Shown here in pieces: positions 1 through 7,826 of a stretch of 16,000 bases of DNA (the first letter of the stretch is position 1; every line of letters begins with the position of its first letter). The stretch spans positions 1-16,000 of the forward strand of contig JARIET010000030.1 in assembly GCA_031127185.1 (NCBI GenBank). Direction: 5' to 3'. Origin of the DNA: Gemmatimonadota bacterium. Lineage in GTDB: Bacteria; Gemmatimonadota; Gemmatimonadetes; Gemmatimonadales; Gemmatimonadaceae. The notes under the pieces are model-generated. The model did no database searches and was not told the DNA's origin. It worked only from the letters and a program-made list of their open reading frames with translations. A program made the translations under genes and the position numbers.

Positions 1-476
1 TCCTGGGGCGAGCAATCCACGTTTGCGCCTGAATCGAGCACCACAAGCGGCATGCCGCGGTCAGTCGGAAAAAGCGTGCTTATCGCCGGTCGGGTCAGTC
101 CCTCATGCAGGCGGAGGACGACCGTTGACGCAGCCATCTGGGCGCCGGTGTTGCCAGCGGAAACGAACCCATCGGATTTGCCGTCAGCTTGCAGCCGGAG
201 TCCGACGACCATGGAGCTTTCGCGCTTGCCGCGGATGGCCACCGACGGCTTGTCCGTCATCTCGATCACATCCGGCGCGTGGACGATTTCGATCCGTGCC
301 GCGTGTGCAGCAGGCACCCCGCCCTGCTTCGCCAGCTCGGCACGGACGACGTCCTCGCGCCCGACCAGCTGAATTGTGACGTCACCCGGCAGGTCGCCAA
401 GAGCGAGCAACGCGCCCGCGATCGTGGCCGCGGGCGCGTGGTCACCGCCCATCGCGTCGAGAGCGATGCGCGGCAT
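1..476 (-). CDS. plsX: Phosphate acyltransferase PlsX, N-terminal part (cut by window edge)
   Basis: PlsX converts acyl-ACP and phosphate to acyl-phosphate, which PlsY uses to acylate glycerol-3-phosphate in the first step of phospholipid synthesis; it is a peripheral membrane enzyme. The first 158 codons are present. Visible family motifs are DAMGGDHAP (residues 7-15), the SAGNTGA segment (106-112) and GANVDC (150-155), all in the order expected for PlsX. Family members run about 330-350 residues, so roughly the first half is here. The ATG at 474-476 gives the usual N-terminus just before the IALDAMGG strand. It lies 7 bp downstream of the rpmF stop, indicating co-transcription, and I see no strong Shine-Dalgarno sequence. 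The rpmF-plsX adjacency is conserved in many bacteria and supports the call. Confidence 0.95.
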   Translation of the reverse strand, partial: MPRIALDAMGGDHAPAATIAGALLALGDLPGDVTIQLVGREDVVRAELAKQGGVPAAHAARIEIVHAPDVIEMTDKPSVAIRGKRESSMVVGLRLQADGKSDGFVSAGNTGAQMAASTVVLRLHEGLTRPAISTLFPTDRGMPLVVLDSGANVDCSPQ

Positions 477-483
477 CAGGAAA

Positions 484-666
484 TCAGGCTTCGCGTGCTG
501 CGGCGACCTGACGGCCAGCGTAATAGCCGCACTCCGCGCAGATGCGGTGCGGGCGACGCTGTGCGCCGCACTTCGGGCATGCCTGGATCACAATCGGCGC
601 CGCCTTCTTGTGCGTGTTGCGGGCGCGCTTCTTACGCTTCGATGTCCTTCTTTTCGGTACGGCCAT
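484..666 (-). CDS. rpmF: 50S ribosomal protein L32
   Basis: Small basic protein of the large ribosomal subunit, 60 residues, the normal length for L32. It starts MAVPKRRTSK, the near-invariant L32 N-terminus, followed by a lysine/arginine-rich stretch that would contact 23S rRNA. Two CxxC pairs (C30/C33 and C43/C46, the second followed by GYY) form the zinc-ribbon of the zinc-binding ('C+') version of L32. It starts 6 bp after the yceD stop and ends 7 bp before plsX, so the three genes are probably one transcript. The Shine-Dalgarno signal is weak (a GAG-containing stretch about 7 bases upstream). Confidence 0.97.
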   Translation of the reverse strand: MAVPKRRTSKRKKRARNTHKKAAPIVIQACPKCGAQRRPHRICAECGYYAGRQVAAAREA

Positions 667-672
667 GGGTTC

Positions 673-1152
673 TCACTCGTGGGACTTCCGGGTGCACACG
701 TGCGCACCCTGGTTCAAATTGGCGCCGCAATCCGGGCAGAGCCCCCGGCAATCCGGGGAACACTCCACGAACGCGGGAATGTCCAGCAACCACTCCTGTC
801 GCACAGCCGGCCGGAGATCCACTTCCGTGCCGCCCCGACCCTGACCAAGCGGAAGTACATCGGGGTCCTCTTCGTCGACGTGGAGTGCGTCGGCGTACAA
901 CACATGCACTTCCGTCGTCTGGGAAGTCACGACTTCCGTAAGGCACCGACGGCATTCGCCGGTCACGTCACCAGTCAGCGTACCGCTGAAATAGTACCGG
1001 CCGTGGCCTGCAACTGAGAGCCGTCCCGCCACCACCACACCCGCCCCCCTGGGACGGGCATCCCCTTCCTGCCAGACCTTGTCGTCGGGATCGAGCGTTC
1101 CGTTGACTTGAATCGCCCCGGCGCTGATAGTCTGCGTCGGAAAGGACAGCAT
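673..1152 (-). CDS. yceD: YceD/DUF177 family protein
   Basis: 159-residue DUF177 protein. The family is implicated in 23S rRNA accumulation or ribosome assembly in E. coli and plant chloroplasts; the molecular activity is not settled. Diagnostic features are a central C67-x-x-C70 pair and a C-terminal cysteine cluster (C131, C135, C139, C142) in the context CxxDCxGLCPxCGxNLN, typical of this family. C153 is an additional cysteine. The cysteines suggest metal binding, which is inference. Placement directly upstream of rpmF is the classic context for this family and is the strongest support beyond the motif. The ATG start at 1150-1152 has no Shine-Dalgarno sequence; a promoter-like element ends about 8 bp upstream, so translation may be leaderless. 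Confidence 0.9.
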   Translation of the reverse strand: MLSFPTQTISAGAIQVNGTLDPDDKVWQEGDARPRGAGVVVAGRLSVAGHGRYYFSGTLTGDVTGECRRCLTEVVTSQTTEVHVLYADALHVDEEDPDVLPLGQGRGGTEVDLRPAVRQEWLLDIPAFVECSPDCRGLCPDCGANLNQGAHVCTRKSHE

Positions 1153-1160
1153 AAGGGCTA

Positions 1161-1208
1161 AATATGCGACACTAGCCGACGTTGGTCAAGTTGTGGTCAA
1201 TCTTTGAC
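1161..1208 (-). promoter_or_regulatory. Candidate sigma70-type promoter with TTGAC-box cluster upstream of yceD-rpmF-plsX
   Basis: On the minus strand a -35-like TTGACC (1184-1189) is followed after exactly 17 bp by a -10-like CATATT (1161-1166, 4 of 6 consensus bases). A second TTGACC lies 11 bp upstream (1195-1200), and together with GTCAA it forms a short inverted repeat GTCAA-AGA-TTGAC (1196-1208). The expected transcription start falls around 1153-1155, practically at the yceD ATG. The boxes could be alternative -35 elements or an operator; that is inference. The rest of the 119-bp gap (1153-1271), upstream of the boxes, is GC-rich with no clear terminator for ndk. Confidence 0.4.
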
Positions 1209-1271
1209 TTACGCCTATTTCGGCCGCCCGCCGGACTGCGCCGCGACTGAAGCCGACCGCCCAAGCTGTTC

Positions 1272-1694
1272 TTACCCGCGGATACAGTCGGTCTCGGAGA
1301 AGAAGAAGCGCGATTCCCGCGCAGCGTTCTCGTCGGAATCTGAGGCGTGGATGGCGTTCCGGCCCTTCGATTCCGCATACAGCTTGCGCACCGTCCCGGC
1401 GGCCGCTTCGGCCGGGTCCGTCGCGCCGATGGCGTCGCGAAGCGCCAGCACAGCGTTTGCCTTCTCCAGGATCATGGGCATGCAATCACCGCTGGTCATG
1501 AACTCGACCAACTCGCCGTAGAAGGGACGGCCCTTGTGGACTGCGTAGAACTCGCCGGCCTGGGCGGTGGTGAGCCGCATCACGCGGGCAGCCACAACCT
1601 TGAAGCCTCCCTGTTCGAGATGGGCGATGATCTTGCCGGCTTTGCCCGCGCCAAAGGCGTCAGGCTTGATGATGGTCAGAGTGCGGTTAGTCAT
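1272..1694 (-). CDS. ndk: Nucleoside diphosphate kinase
   Basis: Transfers the gamma phosphate between nucleoside tri- and diphosphates through a phosphohistidine intermediate; cytoplasmic. The 140-residue length is normal. The protein opens with TLTIIKPDA (K10 in the nucleotide-binding KPD motif) and carries the signature NAIHASDS with catalytic histidine H116. It ends in the family-typical FFSE segment. The ATG at 1692-1694 gives the expected short N-terminus before the first strand; no good Shine-Dalgarno is visible. It is the next gene after sucD (64-bp gap) and fits functionally, because succinyl-CoA synthetase produces the ATP or GTP that Ndk equilibrates with other nucleotides. A direct Ndk-succinyl-CoA synthetase association is described in Pseudomonas; whether it occurs here is inference. 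Confidence 0.97.
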   Translation of the reverse strand: MTNRTLTIIKPDAFGAGKAGKIIAHLEQGGFKVVAARVMRLTTAQAGEFYAVHKGRPFYGELVEFMTSGDCMPMILEKANAVLALRDAIGATDPAEAAAGTVRKLYAESKGRNAIHASDSDENAARESRFFFSETDCIRG

Positions 1695-1700
1695 GTCTTA

Positions 1701-1755
1701 AGCTGGTAGCTGATAGCCGAATGTTGTTGTTGAGAGCTGGGGGCTTGCAGTTGAT
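1701..1755. repeat. Degenerate 7-bp-period repeat between sucD and ndk
   Basis: On the plus strand, heptamer-like units AGCTGGT (1701-1707) and AGCTGAT (1708-1714) are followed by AGCCGAA (1715-1721). After a break, a second block shows AGCTGGG (1735-1741), GGCTTGC (1742-1748) and AGTTGAT (1749-1755). Together they fill most of the 64-bp sucD-ndk gap and end 3 bp before the sucD stop codon. The pattern is short and imperfect. It may be the remnant of a dispersed heptameric intergenic repeat, or a small mRNA hairpin (AGCT tetramers are self-complementary). Confidence 0.35.
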
Positions 1756-1758
1756 CTA

Positions 1759-2631
1759 CTACTTCAAGCGAGCGCGAATCAGTTCAACGAAATCCATCGG
1801 GCGCTTGGCAACGCCAATGCCACACTTCTCGAATGCTTCGATCTTCTCGGCGGCGGTTCCGGCCGATCCCGAAATGATCGCGCCGGCATGCCCCATTCGG
1901 CGTCCGGGCGGCGCCGTCTGACCGGCGATGAAGCCGACCACAGGCTTCTTCATGTGCTGCTGCACATACTCGGCGGCTTCCTGCTCGTCCGTGCCACCGA
2001 TTTCACCCATCATGGCAATGGCTTTCGTCGCCGGGTCCTTTTCGAACGCCTCGAGGCAATCGATGAAGTTCGTGCCGTTGATCGGATCGCCACCAATGCC
2101 CACGCAGGTGGTCTGGCCGATGCCGGCGCGCGTGAGTTGATATACGACTTCATAGGTCAGGGTTCCTGAGCGGCTGACGACGCCGACGGGGCCCGGCGTG
2201 CAGATACGCCCCGGGATAATGCCCACCTTCGACTCACCTGGCGAGATGAGCCCTGGACAGTTCGGACCGAGCAGGCGAACGCCGCGCTCTTTCACGAAGG
2301 GATACACCTTCGTCATGTCGAGCACCGACACGCCTTCGGTGATGCACACCACGAGCGAGACCCCCGACGCAGCTGCCTCCATGATCGCGTCCGCCGCATA
2401 CGGCGGCGGCACATAGATCACACTGGTGTTGGCACCCGTCGCCTGCACCGCATCGGCAACCGTATCAAACACCGGAACCGTCCCTTCGAACTTCTGGCCG
2501 CCCTTACCGGGTGTCACGCCAGCAACAACCTGCGTGCCATACTCCATCATCTGCTTGGCGTGGAACGAGCCATCGCGTCCAGTGATGCCCTGGACCACGA
2601 GCTTCGTCTGCTTGTTGATGAAGACGCTCAT
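1759..2631 (-). CDS. sucD: Succinyl-CoA synthetase, alpha subunit
   Basis: With SucC, interconverts succinyl-CoA plus NDP and phosphate with succinate, CoA and NTP in the TCA cycle. The 290 residues match the family. The N-terminal CoA-binding Rossmann domain shows [13 protein letters not shown] (residues 15-27) and the VTPGKGG loop (39-45). The ligase domain contains [13 protein letters not shown] (121-133), the SRSGTLTYE segment (153-161) and the phosphorylated histidine H248 within [10 protein letters not shown]. The start overlaps the sucC stop as ATGA (2628-2631), implying translational coupling and equal subunit amounts; a G-rich stretch just upstream could serve as ribosome-binding site. 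It ends in two tandem TAG codons. Confidence 0.98.
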   Translation of the reverse strand: MSVFINKQTKLVVQGITGRDGSFHAKQMMEYGTQVVAGVTPGKGGQKFEGTVPVFDTVADAVQATGANTSVIYVPPPYAADAIMEAAASGVSLVVCITEGVSVLDMTKVYPFVKERGVRLLGPNCPGLISPGESKVGIIPGRICTPGPVGVVSRSGTLTYEVVYQLTRAGIGQTTCVGIGGDPINGTNFIDCLEAFEKDPATKAIAMMGEIGGTDEQEAAEYVQQHMKKPVVGFIAGQTAPPGRRMGHAGAIISGSAGTAAEKIEAFEKCGIGVAKRPMDFVELIRARLK

Positions 2632-3767
2632 TGGGCGCCCCCCGCAAGCTTCACCGCCTGTTGCACGGCTTCATCCATATCTGACGACGCCTTGAGGCCG
2701 TGGTCAGCGAGAATCTTGAGGGCGATCTCCTCGTTGGTGCCCGTCAGGCGAATCACCAACGGAACTTTGAGCGGGTTCTGCTTCAGCGCGGTTACGATGC
2801 CGTTGGCCACGTCGTCCGTGCGCGTAATGCCGCCGAAAATGTTGAAGAGTATTGCCTTGACGTTCGTGTCTGCCGTGATGATGCGAAGCGCGTTGACAAC
2901 CTTCTCCGGATTCGACGACCCGCCGATGTCGAGAAAGTTTGCCGGTTCGCCGCCGTAGTATTTCACGAGGTCCATCGTGGCCATCGCGAGTCCCGCTCCG
3001 TTCACGATGCAACCAACGTTTCCATCGAGCTTGATGAAGGTGAGGTTGTTTTCCCGCGCATCCACTTCGGCGGGGTTCTCACTTTCCACATCGCGCAGGG
3101 CCTCGAGATCCGGCTTGCGGTCGAGTTCGTTGTCGTCGATCACCATCTTGCCGTCGAGTGCAATGATTTCGCCGGTGGGCGTGACGACGAAAGGATTGAT
3201 CTCGGCAAGCGAGCAGCCATTGGCCATGAATGCCGCATAGAGTTGCTGCATCACCTTGGCTGCGCCTCGCGCCAGCTTTGCGTCCTTGTACAGGAAGAAC
3301 CCAAGCTCGAGCGCTTCAAAGGGCATCAAGCCGTAACGCACATCAACGGCGTGATACTTGATCTTCTCGGGTGTGGTGGCAGCCACCTCCTCGATGTCGA
3401 TACCGCCGGCTGCGCTGACCATGAAAACAGGCTTCTTGCGCGCGCGGTCAACGATGATGCCGACGTACGCTTCGGTCGCGATGTCCGCGGCCGGTGCGAT
3501 GAGGACCTTCTGGACGGTCAGGCCCTTGATCTGCATGCCCAGGATCTTCGAGGCCTTTTCCTGCGCCTCGTCGGGGGTCTTGCAGAACTTTACGCCGCCG
3601 GCCTTTCCGCGGCCGCCCACGTGAACCTGAGCCTTGACCATGACGGGGCCACTGAACTTTCTGGCCGCTTCTTTCGCGGCGGCGGGCGTTGTCACGACCT
3701 CGCCTGCGGGCGTGTTAATGCCGAACTGACGAAAGATGTCTTTCGCCTGGTACTCGTGGAGGTTCAT
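2628..3767 (-). CDS. sucC: Succinyl-CoA synthetase, beta subunit
   Basis: Nucleotide-binding and specificity subunit of succinyl-CoA synthetase. The 379 residues are close to the usual 385-400. The N-terminus [12 protein letters not shown] is the family signature. An ATP-grasp domain follows, with [17 protein letters not shown] (residues 44-60), E189-I-N191 and D205 at the expected Mg-nucleotide positions. The C-terminal ligase domain shows [11 protein letters not shown] (256-266) and NIFGGITR (309-316). ATP versus GTP preference cannot be decided from sequence alone. It is the first gene after a 141-bp gap and probably starts the sucC-sucD(-ndk) transcript. The Shine-Dalgarno before the ATG at 3765-3767 is weak. 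Confidence 0.98.
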   Translation of the reverse strand: MNLHEYQAKDIFRQFGINTPAGEVVTTPAAAKEAARKFSGPVMVKAQVHVGGRGKAGGVKFCKTPDEAQEKASKILGMQIKGLTVQKVLIAPAADIATEAYVGIIVDRARKKPVFMVSAAGGIDIEEVAATTPEKIKYHAVDVRYGLMPFEALELGFFLYKDAKLARGAAKVMQQLYAAFMANGCSLAEINPFVVTPTGEIIALDGKMVIDDNELDRKPDLEALRDVESENPAEVDARENNLTFIKLDGNVGCIVNGAGLAMATMDLVKYYGGEPANFLDIGGSSNPEKVVNALRIITADTNVKAILFNIFGGITRTDDVANGIVTALKQNPLKVPLVIRLTGTNEEIALKILADHGLKASSDMDEAVQQAVKLAGGAQ

Positions 3768-3803
3768 CTCGCGTGCAGGGTAAGGGACTGGGTGCGAACG
3801 CGC

Positions 3804-3809
3804 ATTAGA
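3804..3809 (-). promoter_or_regulatory. Possible -10 element for sucCD
   Basis: On the minus strand TCTAAT matches 5 of 6 bases of the TATAAT consensus and sits 37 bp upstream of the sucC ATG, which would give a leader of about 30 nt. No convincing -35 lies 16-18 bp upstream, so this is weak and is recorded mainly because the 141-bp gap (3768-3908) is the most likely location of a sucC promoter. Confidence 0.22.
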
Positions 3810-3864
3810 CAGCCACGAAATTTACCACGGGTACCGCTTCAACGCCCCCTTACAATGTGTGCGC

Positions 3865-3897
3865 CCTCCCACGTCCTCCCACGTCCCGCTGTTCCCC
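3865..3897. repeat. 10-bp tandem repeat with near-copy in nuoL
   Basis: On the plus strand CCTCCCACGT occurs twice in perfect tandem (3865-3874 and 3875-3884) and is followed by a degenerate CCCGCTGTTCCCC segment. It starts in the gap 11 bp beyond the UPF0182 stop codon. The 33-bp block aligns without gaps to 12951-12983 inside nuoL with 29 of 33 identical bases by eye. This suggests a member of a dispersed G/C-skewed repeat family. No hairpin or T-tract typical of a terminator is evident. Confidence 0.55.
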
Positions 3898-3908
3898 TGT
3901 CTCTCTGT

Positions 3909-6371
3909 TTATCTCCCACCACGCAAGAGCGCTCCCAGCGCCTCAAACGCGATCCCAAAGGCGTTCCAGTCACCACGACGCATCGCGTCGCTCATCTGGC
4001 GGTGAAGCTGCTCCACAGCGGCGCGAAATGCGCCATTCCGGGGCACGCGGACGCTGGCAGAAAGACCCAGCGCTTCCGCCATAGTCGCAGCCGCCCGGGC
4101 CTTCCCTGCGTGGACCGTTGAGACGCCGGCCACTACCGGCGGTGTATCGGCGCCCCACTCATAGTGTGTTTGCAGGAACGCCGCGTCGCCGGCGGCGGGA
4201 ACTGCCTGCACACGCCCCCGCCGTGCCCCGGGCCTCTGACGTCCGATCCCGGCGCTGTCGGCACTTTTTTGTAGCTGGTCGAGCAAGTCGCTCCAGCGCG
4301 GCCCGGCCGGCATTGGATGCCAGCGTGTGAATCCGCTACCATCGGCCGTGACGATTCCGGCCACCGTCCCGGACGCATCGAGCAACGCTTGCGACCAGCT
4401 GAGCTCAGGTGCTGCGTTGACGGCACGAGCCGCGGGCGCTGAAGTGCCGGAGGTCAGGAACAGCGCAGGAGCTTCGCCGATCAGGTCAGCATCGGCGTTG
4501 TCGGTGGCCACGGCAAGCCGGGCGGCACCCGAGTTCGTGCCGAGCCCGGTCCGCGCGAGCGCCGTCGCTTGCAAGGCGGCCCAGTCAACCGGGGGCGGGT
4601 GCGCTGCCGCGAGCCCTGCCGGGAGGTCGGCGCGCGCCAGAAACATGGTAGGGTAGCGGCGCATCCAGATTCGCATCAGGCCATCAGGCGATGGCGCGGC
4701 CGCGAGGGTCACCTGCCCTGTGTTGGCATGGACAAACGCGGTCGCTGCATGGTGGACGTACGACCGGAGTTCACCGGCAAAGATCAAGCGGTCGGCCAGC
4801 GGATAGAACCGTGCCGTGGTGAACAGCTCGACCACCCAGTACAGGGAATCTCCGCGAACAACGGGCACGATGGTCGGACCGGCGACGAGGAACGGAACCA
4901 GTGCCGACACGCGTTCGGCGGCGTCGCGCCGATACACGAGCTTCGGCCGCGGTCCAATGGCGTTTGCCGCCACCAGACTCGGTGCCCGGAGGCTCCAGGC
5001 GATCCCCAGCCGATCAGCCGTCCGTTCAAACGCCGGCGCGGGAACGTGGCCACCACTGTCGGCCACGATCACATGCCCGGAGGCCCCTGGGTGCACCAGG
5101 AGCTCCGGCCAGCCCACGAGGGTGGGATGCAGGATGTCGAGTGGCACAGCCGGGAGTGCGTGCCCGCGCTCGTCGGCGCGGGTGGGATCGAAAGTCGTGG
5201 CGGACCAACGGCCGCCGGACGTCTTCGGTTGAGCGACTACAGTGGCGCGAGGCATTCCGCGCTCATGTGACCAGGCGAGGCCGAACGTCGGCCGTCCGCT
5301 GACGGCGGCATCTCCGGCCGCCCTGACCAGCGCTGCGGGGTCCCACAGCGCAACGCGAGCCGGCAACGCATTGACGGATGGCGGGTCTGCATCGGCCTGC
5401 TGAATCTCGTCAACGCCAAACGCGCGGCGCGTGAAGAGGCGCCGCGTGGCATCGAACGGACGCGTCAGTTCGCGCACTTGTGATTCCGTGAAGCTGCGCC
5501 CGGTTACGCGCGGCAACACCGACTGCGCCAGCGGCCCGCCCGCCACCGCAAGGAGACCGGCGAGAGCCACCAGCCGGGGGTGCCCGTGCCACCCACCCCA
5601 GAACACGACAAATGCCGCCACCGACGTGAACGCCGTAATCCACGTCTGCATCGGCATCCCGACCCTGTGATCAAACGGGCCAAACGTGTTCGCGGCATCC
5701 CGGACGGTCGATGTGATCGCGAGCCCATCGATGCGACTACGCCAGGCGAGCAACAGAATGCCGATCGCGGCCAGCGTGACGAGATGCCGCCGGCAATACG
5801 CAGAGACGTATATGCCCCGCGCCTGAATCCTCAGGCTTGGTGTCAATGCGTAGAGGGCCACGATCAACACGGTGATGGTCACCATCACGCGCCCAGCCCA
5901 CGCATATAGATCCAACTCGAATGGCAGCCAGGTCATCGCGAACGCGAGATCGCGATCGAGGTAGGGATCCATTTCGTTGATGCGGTCGGCGGTCCGCGCG
6001 AGCGCGAACGTCGTCCAGTCACCGGTCGGCGAGGAGAGGAGCAGCGCAAGTACCGCGGACAGGGCGAACACGGCGAACAGGAGCACCCGCGCCGGGACGG
6101 CCTCGCCGATCTCCAGGTTGCCCAACCGTCGCGGCAGGACGAGCGAGACGATCGAACGCCGCAGGGCAAACAGGTTCACGAACGCAAACACGAACCCTGC
6201 GCTCGCCGCCCCGGCCCTCCACGCCATCTCATGCATCAGTTTGCTACGTAACACCGGTAGCGCGCCGAGGGCGTCGAACCACTGCCAGTCAGCGAATATC
6301 ACGGACGCCCACCGCCCCGCCACAAGCGCGATGGCAACCGCCACCAGCAACACCAGGAGCCAGCGGCGCAT
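3909..6371 (-). CDS. UPF0182 (COG1615) family membrane protein
   Basis: 820-residue membrane protein of unknown function. The N-terminal third has about seven hydrophobic segments (near residues 3-20, 55-72, 94-112, 158-177, 197-210, 243-260 and 265-283). The family-like DWQWF follows the first, and DPYLDRDLAFAMTWLPF (135-151) resembles the UPF0182 DP...D..FY...LPF motif. After the last segment come a TRPFDATRRLF..RAFG stretch, an LWDP motif near 343-346, and a large probably extracytoplasmic domain. That domain includes VSALVPFLVAGPTIVPVV...LYWVVE...RFYPL, typical of the family. A C-terminal tail with RRGDWNAFG also fits. It is shorter than most members (about 900-1000 residues), with divergent middle parts. 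The ATG at 6369-6371 is 8 bp past the mutase stop and directly precedes the first membrane segment; an upstream in-frame ATG at 6521 would overlap the mutase by 142 bp and is unlikely. Confidence 0.82.
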   Translation of the reverse strand: MRRWLLVLLVAVAIALVAGRWASVIFADWQWFDALGALPVLRSKLMHEMAWRAGAASAGFVFAFVNLFALRRSIVSLVLPRRLGNLEIGEAVPARVLLFAVFALSAVLALLLSSPTGDWTTFALARTADRINEMDPYLDRDLAFAMTWLPFELDLYAWAGRVMVTITVLIVALYALTPSLRIQARGIYVSAYCRRHLVTLAAIGILLLAWRSRIDGLAITSTVRDAANTFGPFDHRVGMPMQTWITAFTSVAAFVVFWGGWHGHPRLVALAGLLAVAGGPLAQSVLPRVTGRSFTESQVRELTRPFDATRRLFTRRAFGVDEIQQADADPPSVNALPARVALWDPAALVRAAGDAAVSGRPTFGLAWSHERGMPRATVVAQPKTSGGRWSATTFDPTRADERGHALPAVPLDILHPTLVGWPELLVHPGASGHVIVADSGGHVPAPAFERTADRLGIAWSLRAPSLVAANAIGPRPKLVYRRDAAERVSALVPFLVAGPTIVPVVRGDSLYWVVELFTTARFYPLADRLIFAGELRSYVHHAATAFVHANTGQVTLAAAPSPDGLMRIWMRRYPTMFLARADLPAGLAAAHPPPVDWAALQATALARTGLGTNSGAARLAVATDNADADLIGEAPALFLTSGTSAPAARAVNAAPELSWSQALLDASGTVAGIVTADGSGFTRWHPMPAGPRWSDLLDQLQKSADSAGIGRQRPGARRGRVQAVPAAGDAAFLQTHYEWGADTPPVVAGVSTVHAGKARAAATMAEALGLSASVRVPRNGAFRAAVEQLHRQMSDAMRRGDWNAFGIAFEALGALLRGGR

Positions 6372-6379
6372 CAGTGAGA

Positions 6380-7753
6380 TCAGGCCGCGGAGAAGGTCAC
6401 GCCCTGCGTTTGCAGCCAGTCGGAGAACTCGCGACGAATGGCCGCCACGCGATCCTCTGATCGCGCCTCGATGCGCAACACCAGGATCGGTTGCGTGTTC
6501 GAGGCGCGAATCAGCCCCCAACCATCACCGTACATCACCCGCGCGCCGTCGACCCCGATAACCTCACGGAGCGCGCTGAAGTGGGCGAGCGCCGCTTCCA
6601 CGACAGCGAACTTGCGATCGTCGGCACAGTCCACGCGAATCTCCGGTGTCGACACGAATCGTGGCACATCGGAGAGCAGTGTCGCCACCGACTGGCCTGA
6701 ATCGGCCACGATGCGCAGCAGCCGCGCCGCGGCGTACAGCGCATCGTCGTGGCCGTAGAATCCTTCCGTAAAGAACATGTGCCCCGACATTTCCCCTGCG
6801 ATCGGCGCGCCCAACTCCTTCATCTTGTCCTTGATGAGTGAATGTCCCGTCTTCCACATCACGGGTGTGCCACCGGCGGCCGTTATGCCGTCAGTCAGGG
6901 CCTGGGAACATTTGACGTCGAAGATGATGGGTTGACCCCGCCCCGTGCGTGCCAGCACATCGCGGGCGTACAACAGGAGCAGGTAATCCCCCCAGATGAT
7001 GGTGCCGGTGCCATCAACGATTCCGATGCGATCCGCATCTCCGTCGAAGCCAATTCCAAGGTCGGCACCCGTGCGGCGTACCGAGGTGATGAGGTCCTGC
7101 AGGTTCTCCACGACCGTGGGATCGGGATGATGATTCGGGAATGTGCCGTCGCTTTCATCGAACAGCATCGTCACGTCGGCACCGATGCGCTGCAGGAGAC
7201 CCCGCGCGACAAGGGAAGCGGCTCCATTTCCGCAATCGGCAACGACCTTCAGCGGCCGTGACAGCCTGCCGGTGCGTGTCACAAGATCGTCCACGTACCG
7301 CTCGAGCACCGACGCCGTCACCACGGACCCCACACCCTCAGGATGTACGCGTCCCTCAGCCAGTGTGCGGAGTCGCTGGATCCCATCACCATGCAACGAC
7401 GCCGTTCCGACACAAATCTTGAGGCCGTTGAACTCGGGCGGATTATGCGACCCAGTCACCTGGATGCCCGCCGCCACATCGAGATGGTGCAGCGACCAGT
7501 ACACCGCCGGCGTGGGTACGACGCCGATATCGGTGACAGTGACGCCGCACTCGGTGAGGCCTCGAACGAGTGCAGCCACGAGACGTGTTCCGCTTGGCCG
7601 ATTGTCCCGCCCGACCACCACGCGCGGTGCGACGCCGCGTTCCACAAGCAGGGCGGCAAAGCCGCGCCCAATCGCGTACACCGCGGATTCAGTGAGGTCG
7701 CGGTCCACCACACCACGGATGTCGTATTGTCGAAAAATCCCTGAGTCGATCAT
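6380..7753 (-). CDS. Phosphomannomutase/phosphoglucomutase (ManB/AlgC-type)
   Basis: Alpha-D-phosphohexomutase interconverting the 6- and 1-phosphates of mannose and/or glucose, feeding GDP-mannose or UDP-glucose for exopolysaccharide, LPS or glycoconjugates; cytoplasmic. The 457 residues match the family. All four functional loops are intact: phosphoserine loop TGSHNP (S102 in residues 100-105), metal loop DGDADR (237-242), sugar-binding loop GEMSGH (320-325) and phosphate-binding RASNT (416-420). The N-terminal FRQYDIRG is typical of AlgC/ManB proteins. Dual mannose/glucose specificity is plausible from the AlgC resemblance, but substrate choice cannot be fixed from sequence. It begins 73 bp after nuoN, beyond a hairpin, and lies 8 bp before the UPF0182 gene, so those two are probably co-transcribed. 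Confidence 0.94.
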   Translation of the reverse strand: MIDSGIFRQYDIRGVVDRDLTESAVYAIGRGFAALLVERGVAPRVVVGRDNRPSGTRLVAALVRGLTECGVTVTDIGVVPTPAVYWSLHHLDVAAGIQVTGSHNPPEFNGLKICVGTASLHGDGIQRLRTLAEGRVHPEGVGSVVTASVLERYVDDLVTRTGRLSRPLKVVADCGNGAASLVARGLLQRIGADVTMLFDESDGTFPNHHPDPTVVENLQDLITSVRRTGADLGIGFDGDADRIGIVDGTGTIIWGDYLLLLYARDVLARTGRGQPIIFDVKCSQALTDGITAAGGTPVMWKTGHSLIKDKMKELGAPIAGEMSGHMFFTEGFYGHDDALYAAARLLRIVADSGQSVATLLSDVPRFVSTPEIRVDCADDRKFAVVEAALAHFSALREVIGVDGARVMYGDGWGLIRASNTQPILVLRIEARSEDRVAAIRREFSDWLQTQGVTFSAA

Positions 7754-7770
7754 CCCGGGAGGTTAACGAC

Positions 7771-7799
7771 GAGGGGCGGCTGAGTCACCGCCGCCCCTC
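7771..7799 (-). terminator. Perfect 10-bp inverted repeat after nuoN (terminator or attenuator)
   Basis: Plus-strand arms GAGGGGCGGC (7771-7780) and GCCGCCCCTC (7790-7799) are perfectly complementary around a 9-nt loop. It begins 27 bp past the nuoN stop and ends 17 bp before the mutase start. The stem is very GC-rich, but no U-tract follows in the minus-strand transcript. It is therefore not a canonical intrinsic terminator and may instead be an mRNA-stabilising or attenuating hairpin. The loop can also pair with the nuoN stop region. Confidence 0.6.
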
Positions 7800-7826
7800 A
7801 ATCCCAACACACTCCTCTGCCCTGAC

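Noticed and set aside
1209..1271. Possible intrinsic terminator after ndk in the GC-rich stretch
   Set aside because: GC-rich, but I could not find a convincing self-complementary stem followed by a U-tract in the minus-strand transcript.
2700..4121. 473-codon open frame on the plus strand opposite sucC
   Set aside because: It lies antisense to a clearly real sucC and runs on into the UPF0182 gene. Its translation is rich in His, Arg and Asp with no recognisable domain, typical of antisense frames in high-GC DNA.
6372..6521. Upstream in-frame start for the UPF0182 gene adding 50 residues
   Set aside because: It would overlap the mutase by 142 bp, and the added residues are Arg/Gly-rich and polar; the ATG at 6369-6371 sits directly before the first membrane helix.
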